Below, piece after piece: positions 5,904 through 7,206 of a DNA stretch of 7,206 nucleotides. The stretch lies in NCBI GenBank assembly GCA_026002025.1, contig BOAU01000092.1, positions 1 to 7,206 on the forward strand. The letters are read 5' to 3'. The first letter of the stretch is position 1; the number at the start of each line of letters is the position of its first letter. The notes beneath the pieces were generated by a model. That model saw nothing but the letters and a program-made list of their open reading frames with translations, did not search any database and was not told where the DNA came from. The translations under genes were made by a program, and so were the position numbers. The stretch comes from Spirochaetia bacterium (GTDB lineage Bacteria > Spirochaetota > Spirochaetia > Treponematales > Breznakiellaceae).

Positions 5904-5962
5904 AAGGTTATTATAAAAAATCATACATAAAGGACACATTCCTGATAATTAGCATCATAGTA

Positions 5963-7206
5963 TCAACATGACACCGGGGCGTTATAATACAAAGCTACCG
6001 GCCCCAGCAATCCTGATGGTTCCTGGGCCATTGCCCGGTCAAAGGGATTATTCCCCAGGGCCTTTGCCAGGGTGTTTACCACCTCAACGGTGATATGGTT
6101 CTGTCCGCGCCGGAAGCCTTTGTTCCCGTGGAACCGGTACGGCGGACAAATACGAACACCAATACTGCGATCGTTGACGAACACCTCGGCAGTCTCGTAG
6201 ACTTCTCCCAGGTCCAGCACAAAATCCTGAACCTCATCGGGAATGGCAACGTTAAACTCATAGCGTATGGTTCCCGAAAATTCCGGGCGGTCATTATATG
6301 AGGCGATATTGGTCAGGCTTGTCCGTTCTTCGGTAGCCACGAAGTGGCCCGCATCGTAGGACTTAAAAGAAACCGCATAGGGTCCGGCTATTTCCAGGTG
6401 ATGCCCGTATTGCGCATTGCTGCGGGGGGTATCATGCAGCTCCGCCGGCGGCGTATGCCGTGGTATGAGGAAGATCGATTCATAGGGTTCCAGCTTGAGC
6501 GTGACACGCACTGCGCCGTTCCGTTTTTCATAGGGGGCGGCGTACCAAAGATTCGTATAGGCGTCATAGAAATAGGGGGCGTCCCCATCGCTCTGTATCA
6601 GCACATCCGTGGTAATGGATTCATGGATATGCTCATTTACAAAGAAGTAGAAATCCTTCCCTTCTTTTTGGTAGTGATAGTACCGCAGATCGGGATGTAT
6701 GACGGAAGCGTTAATATCGGTGTGATGGAATTTCCTAAGGTAGTCCGGTATGGCAGCCAGGGGCAGGACTTTACAATCCCTGGCCCTTGAACGGTCAATG
6801 ACCGTCCGGCGTTCATCCTCCGCGGGGAAGCGGTCTACGAAAAGAATCGTAACATGCTGTGATGCCAGATGATCCAGGGTACGGAGTAATCCGGCGGGAA
6901 AACGCTCTGACCAGGGAACAATGAGCGCTTCGTATCGCTGTTGGTTTATGACAAAACTCCTTGAGTCTATCGCAGCGCCGTTTATATAGTCCGCCGAAAT
7001 TATCCGGCAGTCGATAAGATTGGTCTGGAGTTTTTGTACCACCCGGTTAAAGGGCATATAGTCCCCCAGCCATTCCTGTTCGGCATGGTAGAGCACCCCC
7101 ACTTTGGTTATATGAATCCCGCCGGAAAGCAGGGAACACACCCGGTCCGCGTAGGATGACCAGTGGTGAAAATACTTCCACTGGGGATTTTTTCCCTGGG
7201 CGTAGA
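5963..7206 (-). CDS. C-terminal part of a large glycoside hydrolase, probably GH106/GH2-like (partial, runs off right edge)
   Basis: The open frame continues through the right edge: 21 in-frame residues lie before the internal GTG at 7141 (containing WKYFHHWSSYADRV), so that GTG is not the start. About 413 residues are visible. The first part (SSYADRVCSLLSGGIHITKV and then GVLYHAEQEWLGDYM) resembles the barrel end and following alpha/beta domain of GH106-type alpha-L-rhamnosidases and related large hydrolases. The final roughly 110 residues form a GH2-like beta-jelly-roll sugar-binding module with LDLGEVYETAEVFVND, and the end carries SGLLGPVALYY. The catalytic domain lies outside the window, so substrate, signal peptide and location are unknown. 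Rhamnose-containing pectin side chains are a reasonable guess. No intrinsic terminator is visible after the stop in 5904-5962. Same strand as the dehydrogenase, but 393 bp away with an opposite-strand ORF between, so probably a separate transcript. Confidence 0.75.
   Translation of the reverse strand, partial: YAQGKNPQWKYFHHWSSYADRVCSLLSGGIHITKVGVLYHAEQEWLGDYMPFNRVVQKLQTNLIDCRIISADYINGAAIDSRSFVINQQRYEALIVPWSERFPAGLLRTLDHLASQHVTILFVDRFPAEDERRTVIDRSRARDCKVLPLAAIPDYLRKFHHTDINASVIHPDLRYYHYQKEGKDFYFFVNEHIHESITTDVLIQSDGDAPYFYDAYTNLWYAAPYEKRNGAVRVTLKLEPYESIFLIPRHTPPAELHDTPRSNAQYGHHLEIAGPYAVSFKSYDAGHFVATEERTSLTNIASYNDRPEFSGTIRYEFNVAIPDEVQDFVLDLGEVYETAEVFVNDRSIGVRICPPYRFHGNKGFRRGQNHITVEVVNTLAKALGNNPFDRAMAQEPSGLLGPVALYYNAPVSC

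Noticed and set aside
5904..5962. Terminator for the glycoside hydrolase or the small ORF
   Set aside because: AT-rich sequence without a convincing GC-rich stem followed by a T-run on either strand.
6344..6790. 148-residue plus-strand ORF opposite the glycoside hydrolase
   Set aside because: The minus-strand hydrolase frame is open across the whole region and continues past the edge with domain-like content; the plus ORF has no support.

Overview
The window looks like chromosomal DNA of a spirochaete, most plausibly a gut-associated Treponema. The grounds are moderate: roughly 50% GC, a solute-binding protein whose signal peptide ends in the 'VFAGGSQ' style common in treponemes, LplB/YtcP-type sugar permeases, and a poly-G tract beside a transport gene. 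No 16S or other taxonomic marker is present, so this placement is an inference.

Layout. (1) At 1-80 is an inverted, near-identical copy of the first part of the permease gene found again at 1966-2036. It reads leftwards off the window and is preceded on its own strand by a run of 12 G. (2) An AT-rich control region (81-237) holds a 19-bp operator-like palindrome. (3) A plus-strand carbohydrate importer operon follows: solute-binding protein (238-1854), a long intergenic stem-loop (1883-1933), an LplB-type permease (about 1989-2912) and a YtcP/LplC-type permease (2922-3803). No ATPase gene is present. (4) A minus-strand pair runs towards it: a D-2-hydroxyacid dehydrogenase (5569-4562) followed 16 bp later by a sugar phosphate isomerase/epimerase-like TIM barrel (4545-3793). 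The isomerase overlaps the end of the second permease tail to tail by 11 bp. (5) A short plus-strand ORF (5694-5903) of unknown function lies in the gap with two palindromes. (6) The C-terminal part of a large glycoside hydrolase, probably GH106/GH2-like, lies on the minus strand (7206-5963) and is cut by the right edge.

Together the genes suggest a glycan-use locus. The hydrolase would trim sugars, possibly rhamnose-containing plant oligosaccharides; the binding protein and two permeases would import oligosaccharides using an ATPase encoded elsewhere; the isomerase and dehydrogenase would process a released sugar or sugar acid. The substrate cannot be fixed from sequence alone.

The most unusual point is the left end. 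The binding-protein gene with its promoter region is flanked by 71-bp inverted repeats, each carrying the ribosome-binding site and first codons of a permease, and one copy abuts a G12 tract that places an upstream ATG one base out of frame. This could be a phase-variable or invertible importer locus, a divergent paralogous importer, or an assembly/amplification artefact at a contig end.
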